The notes: generated by a model from the sequence alone, not told the origin. A stretch of 64,000 nucleotides of DNA from Neurospora crassa OR74A (GCF_000182925.2 NC_026502.1:1674001-1738000), one strand, 5' to 3'; positions 10,250 through 21,029 are shown, counted from the first letter of the stretch. A program made the numbers and translations.

Positions 10250-11913
10250 TTTGAATGGATGGATGGGAGTCCTGCTTGTGGTTATTACTTGGGATCTGAG
10301 TTGTAGACAAAACCTGAGTGACGGACGTACGTTTGAGTAATGTGAAGACTTGGTTCGATAGCTTTCGTGGTGATCTCCAACGATGGTAGACTACGAAAGA
10401 GGGCGACCTTGGGTCTGAAGGAAATCTTCTGGTGACGAAGAATGAAATGTGAGTCAAGGTCTGAAGACAACACGATAGCTGATAATCCTACCGATACTTG
10501 CAAAGGAGACTCACGGCAAGTAGTCTGGTAAGTAGCTTCACTGAAGGGGGAGATGTTGTTGCTTTGAAAAAGAAGAGTGTCCTGACGAGAAGGGAAAATA
10601 GCAGAAGATCAAGTCGTGGAGACCCAGGGTGGAACAGCTGCCGATGGGAGGAATAAAAGAAAAAAAAAGAAAAAAAATTCAAGATATCATGCACCGGCCG
10701 GAAAAACCTCGCTTGCCAGAATCCGAAACAACAAACAACTTGGACAACTCCGTTTAGAACTCCGTTTAGTTGAGACGGCAAACTTTCGAAAAAGTTCCCC
10801 CTTCGTGACCGTCCTTAGATGCCCCGTCCGGAGCCAAGAACCCCCCATACTAGGCCAATGAGGGCTGCCCTCCACTGTGATTAACGAATGATAAGGCTAA
10901 GTACCTCTATCGAGCGTGTACGAGATCCACATCAGCCGGTATCAGTAGGTTGCTCCTAAAGAAAAAAACGTCTGGCGAGGGAGAGGTTCCTTTCAATGTT
11001 TCCTGCTGGGGTCATAGTCTATGTCCGGGCTTTAGGGGGGGACACTTGGTACCCGGTACCGAATTCGCGGTGTCCATGGCTGGTTATAACTGGTGTTTGG
11101 TTGTTCCTGAACTAAGCAAAACCGAGATAAGTCGGAGTGATACCTATCGTTCCTCTTAGACCGTTGAACTGGTACCACTTCGCTGCGGTTTTCTCGATTC
11201 GGGTCGTAACGTTTTGTTTTCTCCCCTCCCCCCTCCAACTGAACACGGCCCATGCTGCTGAGCTAACACTTTATTCTCTTTCTCCTTCTCGTCAACAAAT
11301 TTCTTCCTTCACTTTGATTCCAAAGCATCACACGCCTTTTTCGTTCGACGTACCACAGCCTCGAGTTTTGCAGCTTGGCCTTGCTTTCTACCTAGCGAGA
11401 CATCATCAACAGCTTCTTGTGAGTAAAAAGAACACATCTTCTTCCATCGACCACATTCATCAGGCCAAATCGTTCCTTGACGTGTCTGCTCCTGCTTACG
11501 GTAGGTCGGTCTTTGTTGTGTGCTCATGATTCCTGACAAGTTTTCCCACGTCGCAGATAGGAGTTCATCGCGCCCCAACATCCCCTTGTTGCCCACGGCC
11601 ATCTCAGCTGTCACCTCAGAAATTTGACCTTCATCACTCGGCGGTAAGCTGATCCATCTGGATAGTATCTCGTCGATACTGCCCTCTACTGTTTACTACC
11701 ATACCCCTGCATGACCTCGCGTCCCTCTCCAGTGGACGCCATTACTTCCTTGGTCAAGCAAGATGCCATCCCCATCTTCCAAGTTCGCTTGTCATTTTAG
11801 AATCTATGGTGTTTGCCACAAATTATCGAACGATGTCAGCTTGATAGATTTCATCACTGAATTGATGGACAACGAGCTAATACCTAGTGTTCCATCAGCA
11901 GACTTCAACCAAG
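10250..11913. promoter_or_regulatory. Divergent promoter region of paralogues A and B
   Basis: Contains four motifs that recur in inverted order and similar spacing in the C/D intergenic region: a near-palindrome at 10853-10874 (core GAGGGCTGCCCTC), an ACACTTGGTACC block at 11035-11053, TGGTGTTTGGTTGTTC at 11091-11106 and CGGAGTGATACCT at 11133-11145. Gene B has a candidate leader intron at 11419-11556 (GTGAGT donor, CCTGAC branch site, GTCGCAG acceptor), closely matched by gene D. No gene is visible inside. Confidence 0.6.
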
Positions 11914-12735
11914 ATGGCGCCCAAGTCTGCTCCTGTCGGCGACACTGCGTACACCATTAATGGTGTGACCATGACTGCCTCCGACATGAAGTTGATCTTC
12001 GGCATTCTCAACAGCTTGACCGCGCCCATCGAGGCAGACATGGACGCAGCCGCCGCCTTCGCCGGCTACACCGTCGGTTCATTCAAGAAGATGTGGCCGA
12101 CCTTGAAGAAGAAGTGTAACATCGACAGTGTCAGTGGCACCAAGCAGACTTCTTCTTCTTCTGCTACGCCCGCTGCCACCACCGCCGAGGACGACAGCGG
12201 CGAGGTCGTGGCAACCCCGAAGAAGACTCCCGGCGGTCGCGGTGCTCGTGGCCGTCCCCCCGCCAACAAGAAAGTCCCCCTGACCGAGGAGGCCGGCGGC
12301 GGTCCGAGTCCCTTGACTCCTGGCGGCGTCCCCGCAGGCATGAAGGCCCTTTCTGTCGCTGACGCTGACGCTGGATCTGAAGAGACTCCCGAGACTCCCA
12401 GCAAGTCCATCTTCGGTGGTGGCGGCATGAACACCAGCACTTCGGCCAAGAAGCGTACTGCTGCTGACGCGGCTGATGCTGATCCGGATGCGGATTTGAT
12501 GGACCAAACCCCGGCTAAAAAGAAGCCGGCGCGCAAGCCGCGTGTTACTGCTAAGCAGAAGAGAGAGGCTGCTGCTGCTGCTGCTGCTGCGGCGGCGGAG
12601 GCGGCGGCTGCGGAGACTGCTGCGGAGACTGCTGCAGCGACTTCTGACGCCGCTGCTGCGGGTTCTGATGGCGACAAGAACATTGATGTTGCTATGAAGG
12701 ATGATCATGGTGGCTCCGACTCTGGCGAGGTCTGA
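11914..12735 (+). CDS. Myb/SANT-like AT-hook protein, paralogue B
   Basis: 273 aa. The ATG at 11914 (MAPKSAPVGD) is chosen because it is the first ATG of the frame and matches the MPPK starts of its paralogues. Domain at about residues 14-72: MTASDMKLIFGILNSL, IEADMDAAAAFAG, SFKKMWPTLKKKCNID. Then a Ser/Thr/Ala linker, a GARGRPPANKK AT-hook-like stretch, ETPSKS, TPAKKKPARKPRVTAKQK and poly-Ala, ending in an acidic tail (GSDSGEV). Compared with A, the spacing of helices and tail blocks is the same. It has a candidate leader intron (11419-11556) and a candidate 3'-UTR intron (12740-12852) whose donor lies 4 nt after the stop. Probably nuclear; the target is unknown. Confidence 0.85.
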   Translation: MAPKSAPVGDTAYTINGVTMTASDMKLIFGILNSLTAPIEADMDAAAAFAGYTVGSFKKMWPTLKKKCNIDSVSGTKQTSSSSATPAATTAEDDSGEVVATPKKTPGGRGARGRPPANKKVPLTEEAGGGPSPLTPGGVPAGMKALSVADADAGSEETPETPSKSIFGGGGMNTSTSAKKRTAADAADADPDADLMDQTPAKKKPARKPRVTAKQKREAAAAAAAAAAEAAAAETAAETAAATSDAAAAGSDGDKNIDVAMKDDHGGSDSGEV

Positions 12736-14553
12736 GTTGGTACGTACACGCAAGTTTCCCTATTACCTTACCTTGTCTCTATATTTTCGAAGAAGATTGC
12801 AAGGTAGATGAAGAAATGGAAAGGTCGCTAATGCTGTTGCTTACACACCTAGACACCAGGCTGGCCGCAACAACCGAAACGGACTGATACTTTCCATCTG
12901 CCGGACTGGACCCACAACATCTACATCAACCTTCAACGATGTAACTTTTGCTATCGCTTTCAAATCGGCTTCTCGATGTTCTCTGTTGACAACTGGGACT
13001 TTGGGCTTTGGTTTTGATGGCTTTTCGGCTGGGATTTGAAGCATGGGTTGATTGTTCTTGGAGTTGGTCAAATGGTATGAAGGGGGATGTTTGATGCTAC
13101 CCGTCACTTCTGGTTTGATTTTTTTTTTTTTCTTCTTTGCTCTGAAAGGCGTTCAAGAGAAATTGGCATTTTCGGTCTTGCGAACACATACCATACTTGT
13201 TTGGCGCTTCGGATTCATCTTGGACGCTTTTATGGTCACTGGAGACTGCTACCCTAGAACATCCACGGAATGGTCAAACGTCTTTGGTGCATGTAGAATA
13301 GGTAGCGGTACTTGCTAGTCTTCATTTCATCTGAAGTACCAAACATCCATCAAAGACTTTTTGCGGGGCCAGAATACCACAGGAGGTGATTTGATAATAA
13401 TGCAAATAATTCGGTTGTCCAGGCCCATAATCGATATGATAAGGAGTATTGGTTGGGGAAAGTGCTTGATTGGCGACGTGAGGGGAAAAAGAAGAAAAGA
13501 AAAGTCATGCCTGGCTCAGCCAAGTGTTATCTGCAAATGGACATACAAGGGAGGATGCATCTTCCAAACGTTACGGAGGGGTATCTTCTTGCGACCATCC
13601 AGAGAACCCTTTCTATTGGCAGGTAGAGGACCTTTGTCTTATAAACCTTTGATGATAGGCGTCCAGATTGGATCACTTGAGGACTTAAGCATCTTGCAAG
13701 CTAGGTAGATTTTTTTTTCCCGAGCGTGGCAGTTGCCGAGCCCCCCTTTTCTTTTTGATAGATACAAGAGGAAGTCAATACCCTGCCGGCAAAGCACGTA
13801 GAGCTAGGCATGGAAGCGTAGAGGTAGAATTCACGATGGAAGACAGGGACAGTATCGACCGTGGACAAAACTGGTTTCTTCTTTGCCTCTATGGATGGAC
13901 TTTCATCCTATCTCCTGCTGCAAGAAAGCCACAGGTTCCTTTGTTAAGCGGCCAGACCCACAGCTCCCAGAAATCCACTGAAGCAAGCAACGAAAGTACA
14001 TCATAGCCAGTCACCACCTAAATTTCCATGGTGATTATCATGGGGAAAAACCACTCCAGGCACCGGAAATGTTCACCAAAGACACCAATCCGACTGCGCC
14101 CAACAAAGAGTATATGCCAATGACTGAAAACGCCCATTTCCATTCCTCTCAAACGCCTGGCTGTATGCACTCAGCAAAGAACCATAATGAAAGCAACACG
14201 TGTTCATGCTGCTTTGGCCACCTCACCCAACCAATATCCATGATGTCCATCCGGTCCAGTCTACATGCTGTCTGACCCAGAACCAAACCAAACTCCAAAG
14301 GTGCAAACCACACTCAAGGGAAGGGCGCAAGATGAGCTGAAAGACAAGAAACTTCTTTGAAAATAGCGTAAGGTTGGATTGTTTGCAAAGAAAGGGACTG
14401 GTCGTCGGAACTTGAGAATCATATCTGTGAAGGATGGAAAGTATTAGGTAGTGACCAAAGACAAGTTCACTTGGGAATAAAGTAAGAACGAGATAAAGAC
14501 ATACCCATGGTACCTAACTTCCAATCGCGTTGGTGGCCGTAGCGCTACCACCA
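12736..14553. other. Convergent 3' region of paralogues B and C
   Basis: Both flanking genes end here, so this is 3' UTR and spacer. The candidate 3'-UTR intron of B spans 12740-12852 (GTACGT donor, GCTAATG branch, CACCTAG acceptor). For gene C a GTATGT donor at 14504 lies 49 nt after the stop. Frames inside are short and have no recognisable product. Confidence 0.55.
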
Positions 14554-15417
14554 TCAAATGAAGGCAGTAGAGGTAGCTTCAGCCTCAGCAGCGGCGTTGG
14601 CCTCCAAAGCCAAATCCAAAGCCTCCGCGGCCTCACTACCAGGCTCTCCCATGTCCTCCATAGTAGCATCAATACCGGCGGCGTCTCCGACAGTAGTACC
14701 AGTCGGGAACATGGGAGAAGGAATCGGCGTGTTGAACGAAGGAATTGTGCCGATCGGGTCCTCAGCAGCTGTAGTAGCAACCTCGGCAGCAGCAGCAGCC
14801 GCAGCCGCCGCAGCCTCCCGCTTCTGCTTGGCCGTCGTGCGCGGCTTGCGCGCAGAAGTGGGCTTCTTTCTAGCTGGGGTCGCGTCAGGGTTGGCCTCAG
14901 TAGCATTCCGCTTCTTGCCCGAGGCGGTAGTGGTAGACTTGGACGGAGTGTCAGGCTGCTCATGATTGACAAAGTCCATGTTGTCGTTCAGGTTGAAGTT
15001 GTTGGTCGAGCTGATGAGGCCGGTATGGTCGGGAGTAAAGGTAGTGGGGGTCAGGAGGTCTCCCGAGTCACCCTCGTCGGCAGCGGGCTTTTTCTTTCTG
15101 GAGCTTGCTGTCTTCTTGACGGGGGTCTCGACAGCCTCGCCTTCAGCGGCACCAGAATCGCCGTCAGCAGCACTGGCGGCAGCGGCGGTGACCTTCGCGC
15201 CGTCAGGAAGACCGTACTTGAGGCGGAAGCGACGATACATCACCATGAAAGATCTACGGTCTTTCATGCCGGATGACTGGGCTGCAGCCTCCCAATCGGC
15301 TTCCATGGGCGCCGAGAGGTTCTCGATGATGCCGAAGAGAATCTTGAGGTCACTCTCGGTGGGCTTTATGCCATGAATGGTGCCGGTAATGGCGAGCTCG
15401 GCGGGTTTGGGGGGCAT
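14554..15417 (-). CDS. Myb/SANT-like protein, paralogue C
   Basis: 287 aa, start MPPKPAELAIT. Domain at about residues 18-77: KPTESDLKILFGIIENL, MEADWEAAAQSSG, RSFMVMYRRFRLKYGLPDG, closest to A in helix 3 (MYRQFRRKYELG). The tail has a basic SSRKKKPA block in place of the AT-hook, a Ser/Thr/Pro stretch, QPDTPSKS, KRNATEANPDATPARKK, ARKPRTTAKQKREAA and poly-Ala. Its end (STAFI) lacks the acidic C-terminus seen in A, so a different 3' splice arrangement is possible. A candidate leader intron spans 15498-15576 (GTGAGT donor, CGGTAG acceptor). It is divergent with D. Nuclear DNA-binding role inferred. Confidence 0.83.
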   Translation of the reverse strand: MPPKPAELAITGTIHGIKPTESDLKILFGIIENLSAPMEADWEAAAQSSGMKDRRSFMVMYRRFRLKYGLPDGAKVTAAAASAADGDSGAAEGEAVETPVKKTASSRKKKPAADEGDSGDLLTPTTFTPDHTGLISSTNNFNLNDNMDFVNHEQPDTPSKSTTTASGKKRNATEANPDATPARKKPTSARKPRTTAKQKREAAAAAAAAAAEVATTAAEDPIGTIPSFNTPIPSPMFPTGTTVGDAAGIDATMEDMGEPGSEAAEALDLALEANAAAEAEATSTAFI

Positions 15418-16984
15418 GGTGACAGAGGTCCGTTATTTGCGGAATTTGCCTACCTAGCAAAGTGAGAGAACTTGTCAGAAGGCTTCTGGAGACAATCCTA
15501 CCGCAATATCGAGCAGAAACGGCAGACCCATTTGGCATGGTAGGTAAAGCTACTAGAAAAAAGGGCGTCTACTCACAAGAACGGGAAGCTATTGGCGAGG
15601 ATCTCGCTGGAAACAGACCGCGGAGGTGAGCTTGTTGTATGCTGAAGGAAAAAAAAGTTGGTGATGTTTGGTTGAGGAAGATAGAAGTTCTCGACGGTAA
15701 GGCAAGGAAAAAAGAGTTCACGGTTCGAGTAGTGGAAGTAAAAGCCTGGGGGCGGAACTGTCATCAGTCGGGTATCCGAGGAGCTGCGAGTTTAAACGTC
15801 ACGCTTGGTTTGTAAAGTATCATCGGGCTTGTGCCAATTCACCAAGCGTTTTTAATCGGGAGGTATCACTCCGATAGCTCCTGGTGAAAGTGCTGTGCAA
15901 GAACAACCAAACACCAGCTATTACTAGCTCCAGACCCTCCAAGTTTTGCACCAGGTACCAAGTGGCCCCCCTCAGAGACCGGCACTAGACTAGGTACCAG
16001 GTACTACGGCAGAAGAGATGTACTTCCTATCTCTGCCTCACCAAACGGTATACTTTGGGAGCAAACGTTTATGGACCCGGCGTACCGGTAGCTGGCCATT
16101 GTGGATAGTGTACCTGGTTTCTCGTTTTTGCTTGGAGTGCCGGCCGTGGAGGGCAGCCCTCAGTGGCCTGGCGTAGAAGTTCTTGGCCCCCGGGCCGGGA
16201 GGGGGAATAGATAGGTAGATGGTCACGAGGGGGGTGTCTCCGGCAAACGTTATGGAAAGTTTGCCGTCTGAAGCTTGGTGGTCGAAGAAATTCCACAGGA
16301 TTTTGATACCATTATCATGCAGGCTTCCTTCAATTTCGTACGATTCTTGCCGTGAGCTGCCCCCATTGGCTAACAAGAGGACGTTTATCGTGAGGACCTT
16401 TAGGGGTAGGCGATAGAGTGGTCACACGCTGCCCAGATTTTTTGGGGGCGAGTGTTCTGGTAAGCGAGGGTTTTCCGATCGTGACATTTTACCTCCCCCT
16501 ACCGCCGGCAAGGACTCCACTCCTTATTCTTTTGTTGTTTGGTTTTCTTCTCGTCAGGGCATTCTTCTTTTCCCAAGAAACAAAGTCGACAGCTTCCGTC
16601 ATCACCAATCACCACTCAGTGCCTCAGTTAGGTCTTGCTCCAGGCAGGACTCGTCACCAAAAGCCTCTTCTTCTTGTGAGTATAACCTTGTCTTCTTCCA
16701 TCAAGATTGCATTCAATCCATCCTCAGGCATTGGCTGACAAGTTCGTCCACGTCGCTGGCAGGATTCGCTTGGGCCCACGATCACCTCGTTGCCTACAAC
16801 TTCTAATCATTGCAAGAATATTCACCTCTGCCACTCGAACGTAAGTCGCTCGATCCAAATCGAATCTCAAGGGCATTACCGTCATCTTTTCGTGCTCCTG
16901 TCCTTCCATCACCTTGTTGCTCACCAATCCCTTCACAAGAGACTGACCACTCCTCACCCCGCAAAGCCATACCAAGCACTCACG
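15418..16984. promoter_or_regulatory. Divergent promoter region of paralogues C and D
   Basis: Carries the same four motifs as the A/B divergent region but in inverted order: CGGAGTGATACCT complement at 15861-15873, TGGTGTTTGGTTGTTC complement at 15901-15916, the TACCAAGTGGCC block at 15954-15971 and the near-palindrome at 16147-16168 (22 bp, one mismatch to the A/B copy). Gene D has a candidate leader intron at 16676-16762 (GTGAGT donor, GCTGAC branch site, CTGGCAG acceptor). No gene is visible inside. Confidence 0.6.
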
Positions 16985-17833
16985 ATGCCTCCCAAAGCTG
17001 CTCCCGCTGAGGGCGCCACATCTGGCCCTGTCATCAACGGACAGACCCTCACCTTCCAAGAGACCAAGGTGGTTTGCGCCATCTTGGAGAACCTGACCAC
17101 CAGAGTCGATGCCAACTGGGAGAAAGTCGCCGAGTCTCTCGGCCAGAAGAACGCCAAGAGTGCCAGAGAGGCGTGGAGACTGCTTCGCAAGAAGTGTGAT
17201 CTTAACCTGGATGGCCTTCCTGAAGGCGCTGCTGCCGGCGCAGGCCCTGCCAGCGCAAAGAAGGCGGCTCCTGCTGTTGCTGCCGCCGAGAATGGCGAAG
17301 TTGGTGCCACCCCGGTCAAGCGCGGCCGTGGTCGCCCCCCCAAGAAGGCCCTGATGCTCACCCCCGGCAACGGTGGCGACGAGGACGCCGCTCTTTCCAC
17401 CCCAGGCACTGCCCTGGGAAACCTGGACCTCGGTGAAATGACACCTGAGACCCCCTCCAAGACGGGCTCTGGCGTGAAGCGTTCCGCCGAGGACGCGACT
17501 GACCCCGATGCAATCCTCTTCGAGGAAACTCCCGCAAAGAAAAAGGCCACGCCGCGCAAGCCGCGTATGACGGCCAAGCAAAAGGCCGCGTTGGCAGCAG
17601 CAGCTGCTGCTCCCGCTCCCATCGACGAGTCAGCCAACGGCACGACTGGTGCTGGCTTTGTGCCTGCTTCTTCTCCTGTTGGTGATACCATCAATGATGG
17701 CGACGACAACAGCAACATTGACGTTGCCATGCAAGGTGTCTCGGAGCTTGAGGCTATCGCCGACACTCTCGCTGCTGATGATGCGGCTGACGCTGCTCAT
17801 CTTGTGGGTGGTATTGATCCTGACGAGAACTAG
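16985..17833 (+). CDS. Myb/SANT-like AT-hook protein, paralogue D
   Basis: 282 aa. The frame is open upstream to 16790, but the ATG at 16985 (MPPKAAPAEG) is chosen because MPPK starts are shared by A, C and others and the upstream part reads as leader. Domain at about residues 18-75: TFQETKVVCAILENL, DANWEKVAESLG, SAREAWRLLRKKCDLN. It keeps the classic Trp at the start of helix 2. Then a clear AT-hook-like KRGRGRPPKKAL, ETPSKT, KRSAEDATDPD, TPAKKKATPRKPRMTAKQK and poly-Ala, ending GGIDPDEN. The stop codon is immediately followed by a GTGAGT donor (candidate 3'-UTR intron 17834-17917, GCTAAC branch). Nuclear DNA/chromatin-binding role inferred from the domain and AT-hook. Confidence 0.87.
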   Translation: MPPKAAPAEGATSGPVINGQTLTFQETKVVCAILENLTTRVDANWEKVAESLGQKNAKSAREAWRLLRKKCDLNLDGLPEGAAAGAGPASAKKAAPAVAAAENGEVGATPVKRGRGRPPKKALMLTPGNGGDEDAALSTPGTALGNLDLGEMTPETPSKTGSGVKRSAEDATDPDAILFEETPAKKKATPRKPRMTAKQKAALAAAAAAPAPIDESANGTTGAGFVPASSPVGDTINDGDDNSNIDVAMQGVSELEAIADTLAADDAADAAHLVGGIDPDEN

Positions 17834-20105
17834 GTGAGTCCTCCTGTCGTCCCACTTCCTCTGTCTTTCCTCTATGTTCTTGATATGTTGAATGATCGCT
17901 AACGATATTGGACGCAGAATCTCGCCACGCAGCACCAACTGCGACAGCCGGTACCGTACCTTCTCGCATACGACCGATAACTAGGTACACTACGGCCTCA
18001 ACATCATCAAAGATTTCGTCTCGTGTCGCTCCTTTGTGATTGGGGTTTTTCCTTGATCATATTTTATGGCGGCTCTTTTGGGATTTTGCTTTGGCTGATG
18101 GAATTCCTCTGTTTTCTGCTTTCCAATCTTGGAGTTGGGACTTGGGTTTAGACATTTGCTTTCCCGGTGTCGGTCAATAGCCGGTCATGTTTCGAGGGTC
18201 GCTTTCACTTCTGATTTACTGGCGCTAGAGTTGGGTTGTCGCCTTTGGTCGGTTCACGGTCTCGTGCATTGGCTCGGCGCTCTTGTTGGTCATCGCATTC
18301 ACGTTGGTCATGCTCGGAGTTTGGAGGTTTTCTTTGGGCGAGAATGAAGGTCTTTGCTTCCGGATAGCAATAAAATCGGTTGCCACGATGTAACAGATTG
18401 GTTTTCACGATTGACGCCATTCTGTTGCTTTCCCTTGTACTTGTTTGGTAATGGATATGCTGCGTGGTGGTCAATGGAAAGACGATGGAATCTATCGACT
18501 TCCCGTCGCGACAATAGCAAAAGGAACGTTTTTCACTCGACTCAGGAGAAGAAAGAAAAGGAAAGTTCACAGTCATAGTTGCCAGCTATCGTGATGTCAA
18601 CCAGTGCAATTTCCCAAGGTACCTAGGTAGGTACTTATGTCAAGGTCGAGCACAACCTGTGTGTTGGGCGTGGAGTGCACCTTCCGACTGCCATGCACTC
18701 ACTGTGCCACAGCCCCTGAAATTGGCCCACTTTTTCTTTTGCTTGCGCAGCGACAGACGCTCGGTGGACACTCGTTGAGAACTTGACCAAAACAAGCATT
18801 TACTGCAGGGAAGCGTTGTGCCCGTGAATAACTGTGTTGAAACTTTTATAACAAGCAATTACAAGCACAGAAGCTTTTGGTGCAGGATGTAATGCTTGTT
18901 CATATGCAGCGCACCTGTCGGGGCAAAAACTTGGCAGCGCGATTCCTTAGCGGGGCCGATGCTTAGAGGTAGTCGTTACGGGCACGCTTGAATGTACCTC
19001 TACCTCGCTATGTAATGAACACTGCCATACAAGCTCGTCCCTGACAATATTCCTGAGACCAGGTTAACTTGCCGAATGACTATGAGAATGGACCGAAAAC
19101 ATAACAGCTAGCACAGTAGACCATGGATATATACTTATCATGCATCTAAGCATCTTCGTGATACATGTAAGCCTAATCTCGAGGCAGTGCCCGGTTGACA
19201 ATATTCTATCCTACGGGGCTCTGATGTGTTTCGAGATTTTGCAATTTCTATTACAACCTTGTAATGTCCTTTCGTCCTGAATTACAATTAACGTATTCTT
19301 ACCCGCCAAGGCTATGACCAAAGACCTCACCAATTCTGTCACGGACAAGACAAGTACAACACGGCTGCAGGTTTGAATCAAGTCACGGATATCACAAGTC
19401 ACTTCCGTTTTCGAGAGAAAGAGTAGAGGGAAAGCATCAGTGATTCGATCCTCAACACCTCACCTGTCGAGGTACTATCAAAGCTATCCCATCCATGAGT
19501 CCTGCAATACTGTGAACGAAGAACCATCTGTCCATACCAGAAGACCAGACTAGACCATAAACCATTTCCATTCCATAAGCCAGCAAAATCCCGAAGGATG
19601 CTTAATGCCAAACGCCACCAGACCAGACCAGACCCAGCAACAAATCCTTTGCGCCTGCTAATCCTTTTCCTTCCAACTCCATGCTATAAAAACGAAAGCC
19701 GAAAGTAGAGGTGAAAGTGCTCCAGAGATGTCGAATGTGTTGTAAAGCCAAGTATCGTGGTATCTGTTACCAACCATGTCCATCAAATGTCCATGCCAAC
19801 CAGCGAAAATACGAAAAGTCCGTTAGAGTCCAGTCTATGTCCACGTCCATGAAATCTTCCGTGAGTCGTATGCAGATGTGTTGTTGAGTGAAGAAGAGGC
19901 GAGAAGACTACCGTCTGTCCATCCATGTAACTCACGCCCGTGACCTTCAGATCCATTGTCGATAGTCAAAGTCAAAAGTTAACGGGGACTTCCTGCAAAT
20001 GGTTCCGATGGTTGTTTGGGGTCGAGCTAGACGGCAGCAAGCAGTTCATGGTCAAAATCCACGAACCATCGCAGCCGCGACGGACGACATCCAACCCAGC
20101 AGAGA
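17834..20105. other. Convergent 3' region between paralogue D and the compound locus
   Basis: Holds the 3' UTR of gene D (intron 17834-17917) and that of the compound locus. The only marked motif is a palindromic GGTACCTAGGTAGGTAC near 18620, of the dispersed CTACCTAGGTAG type. No frame has recognisable content. Confidence 0.5.
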
Positions 20106-20139
20106 TTAAATCTCGTTAGGGTACATGTAGTCGTCGACG
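20106..20139 (-). CDS. Compound Myb locus: constant exon C2 (C-terminus)
   Basis: Last coding exon of the compound locus, 34 bp. It follows a phase-2 intron (GTGAGT donor before 20206, GATAG acceptor at 20140-20144) and encodes VDDYMYPNEI then TAA. The acidic end resembles the C-termini of other genes in the cluster (PDYGEI, YKYEGEI). It is shared by all predicted isoforms. Confidence 0.82.
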
Positions 20140-20205
20140 CTATCTCAATGTTAGCATCCTTACTTTCCATTCCCCTTGACACAGGACAGTCAGAAAGATA
20201 CTCAC

Positions 20206-20481
20206 CCATCATCATACTCCTCCTTCACCTTGCTCTCCTCCGTCTTGAGCTTCTTCTCCGGAGACTCCTTGATGTCATCCTCGTCGTCCGAGTTGATCAC
20301 CAAGGGAGCAGTCTTGGCAGCAGCGGCCTTCTTGCCGCGACCGGTGCCGGGAGTCTTCTTGACGCCGCTGCCGGGAGCAGCGCGCTTGCGGCCCTTGGTC
20401 GGGGTGGACGTGTTAGCGCCGCTGTCAGAGGCGACCGCAGCGGAAACGCCTTCCTTCCGGCGGAGCTTCTGGAGGTGCTGC
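20206..20481 (-). CDS. Compound Myb locus: constant exon C1 (end of helix 3 plus nuclear tail)
   Basis: 276 bp. The acceptor CTTCCACAG lies about 18 nt downstream of a perfect TACTAAC branch site (20499-20505), the strongest 3' splice site I saw in this stretch. Read in phase 2 it gives QHLQKLRRKEG, the end of the Myb/SANT recognition helix. Then come a Ser/Thr region, basic KGRKRAAPG and GTGRGKKAAAAK segments, an acidic SDDEDD stretch (a SUMO-interaction-like VINSDDEDD) and a KKLKTEE nuclear-localisation-like motif. It cannot start a protein itself: it has no ATG and no complete domain. It completes, in frame, each of the six upstream exons V1-V6. The equivalent exon of the next locus (QHFQGLRRAQ) begins in the same way. 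Confidence 0.88.
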
Positions 20482-20622
20482 CTGTGGAAGAGAAGGTGGT
20501 TAGTATTGGTCGTTTGATCACATATGAAGTGGTTAAGTTGAAATGAAAAAGTAAGGTAAAGCGCGAACGGAGAAAGCGATGGAAAAGCAGAAGCAAAAGA
20601 AAGATGGTTAGTAGCAGCCTAC

Positions 20623-20798
20623 TTCACGGCCTTGGGTGTACAGCCATAACCCAACGTGTTCATGCGCGCTGCAAGGTTTCTGTAGGTCTCCTCGCCGGGA
20701 ACAATCTCATCAACGACGCAGCCGATGAGGTGCTTGTCGGCATTGTGGTTCCACGTCATTCTGGTCTCGGCGACCTTTTCGGTTTCCGAGTCCACCAT
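20623..20798 (-). CDS. Compound Myb locus: variable first exon V1
   Basis: 176 bp, ATG to a GTAGGC donor, phase 2. Encodes MVDSETEKVAETRM then a Myb/SANT-like start: TWNHNADKHLIGCVVDEI, YRNLAARMNTLGYG, TPKAVK, with helix 3 cut by the intron. Joined to C1+C2 through a 141-bp intron it gives a complete 161-aa protein, the simplest gene model here. Unspliced, the frame stops inside the donor (AAG TAG). The nearest upstream AT-rich element is AATATTTT at 20917-20924, so its promoter is weaker-looking than those of V2-V4 and V6. Confidence 0.85.
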
Positions 20799-20916
20799 GA
20801 TGGATGAGGCTGGAGAGCAGTCGTGGTGGTGCTTGTTGTAGGAGGAGGTGGGAAGTAGGTTGGAAAGTGAGTTGTGGGAGAAAGGGAGGGAAGAGAAATG
20901 TGGCCCAAACCGGCAG

Positions 20917-20924
20917 AAAATATT
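20917..20924 (-). promoter_or_regulatory. AT-rich element upstream of V1
   Basis: AATATTTT on the minus strand, about 120 bp before the V1 ATG and just upstream of a CT-rich tract. A weak TATA candidate. Confidence 0.3.
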
Positions 20925-21029
20925 GTACAGGTACAGTAACGAAAAGAGGGGCCAAGGGGAGGATAAGGTGACCGCCCACCCGGGTGTAATGCGGCAGAAA
21001 AGGCGGCAAGAACGGGCGTGAATTCTTAC

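Noticed and set aside
10488-10514. Leader intron for gene A using the GTGAGT at 10514 and the TAG at 10488
   Set aside because: The span is only 27 bp, too short to splice; the leader structure of A remains unresolved.
16790-16984. N-terminal extension of gene D from an upstream ATG
   Set aside because: The extension has no counterpart in A-C, looks like leader DNA, and the ATG at 16985 matches the family start.
9370-17581. Long frames antisense to, or overlapping, paralogues A-D (Ala-, Leu- or Ser-rich)
   Set aside because: They mirror GC-rich codon usage of the true genes. They lack the shared domain, MPPK start and tail blocks.
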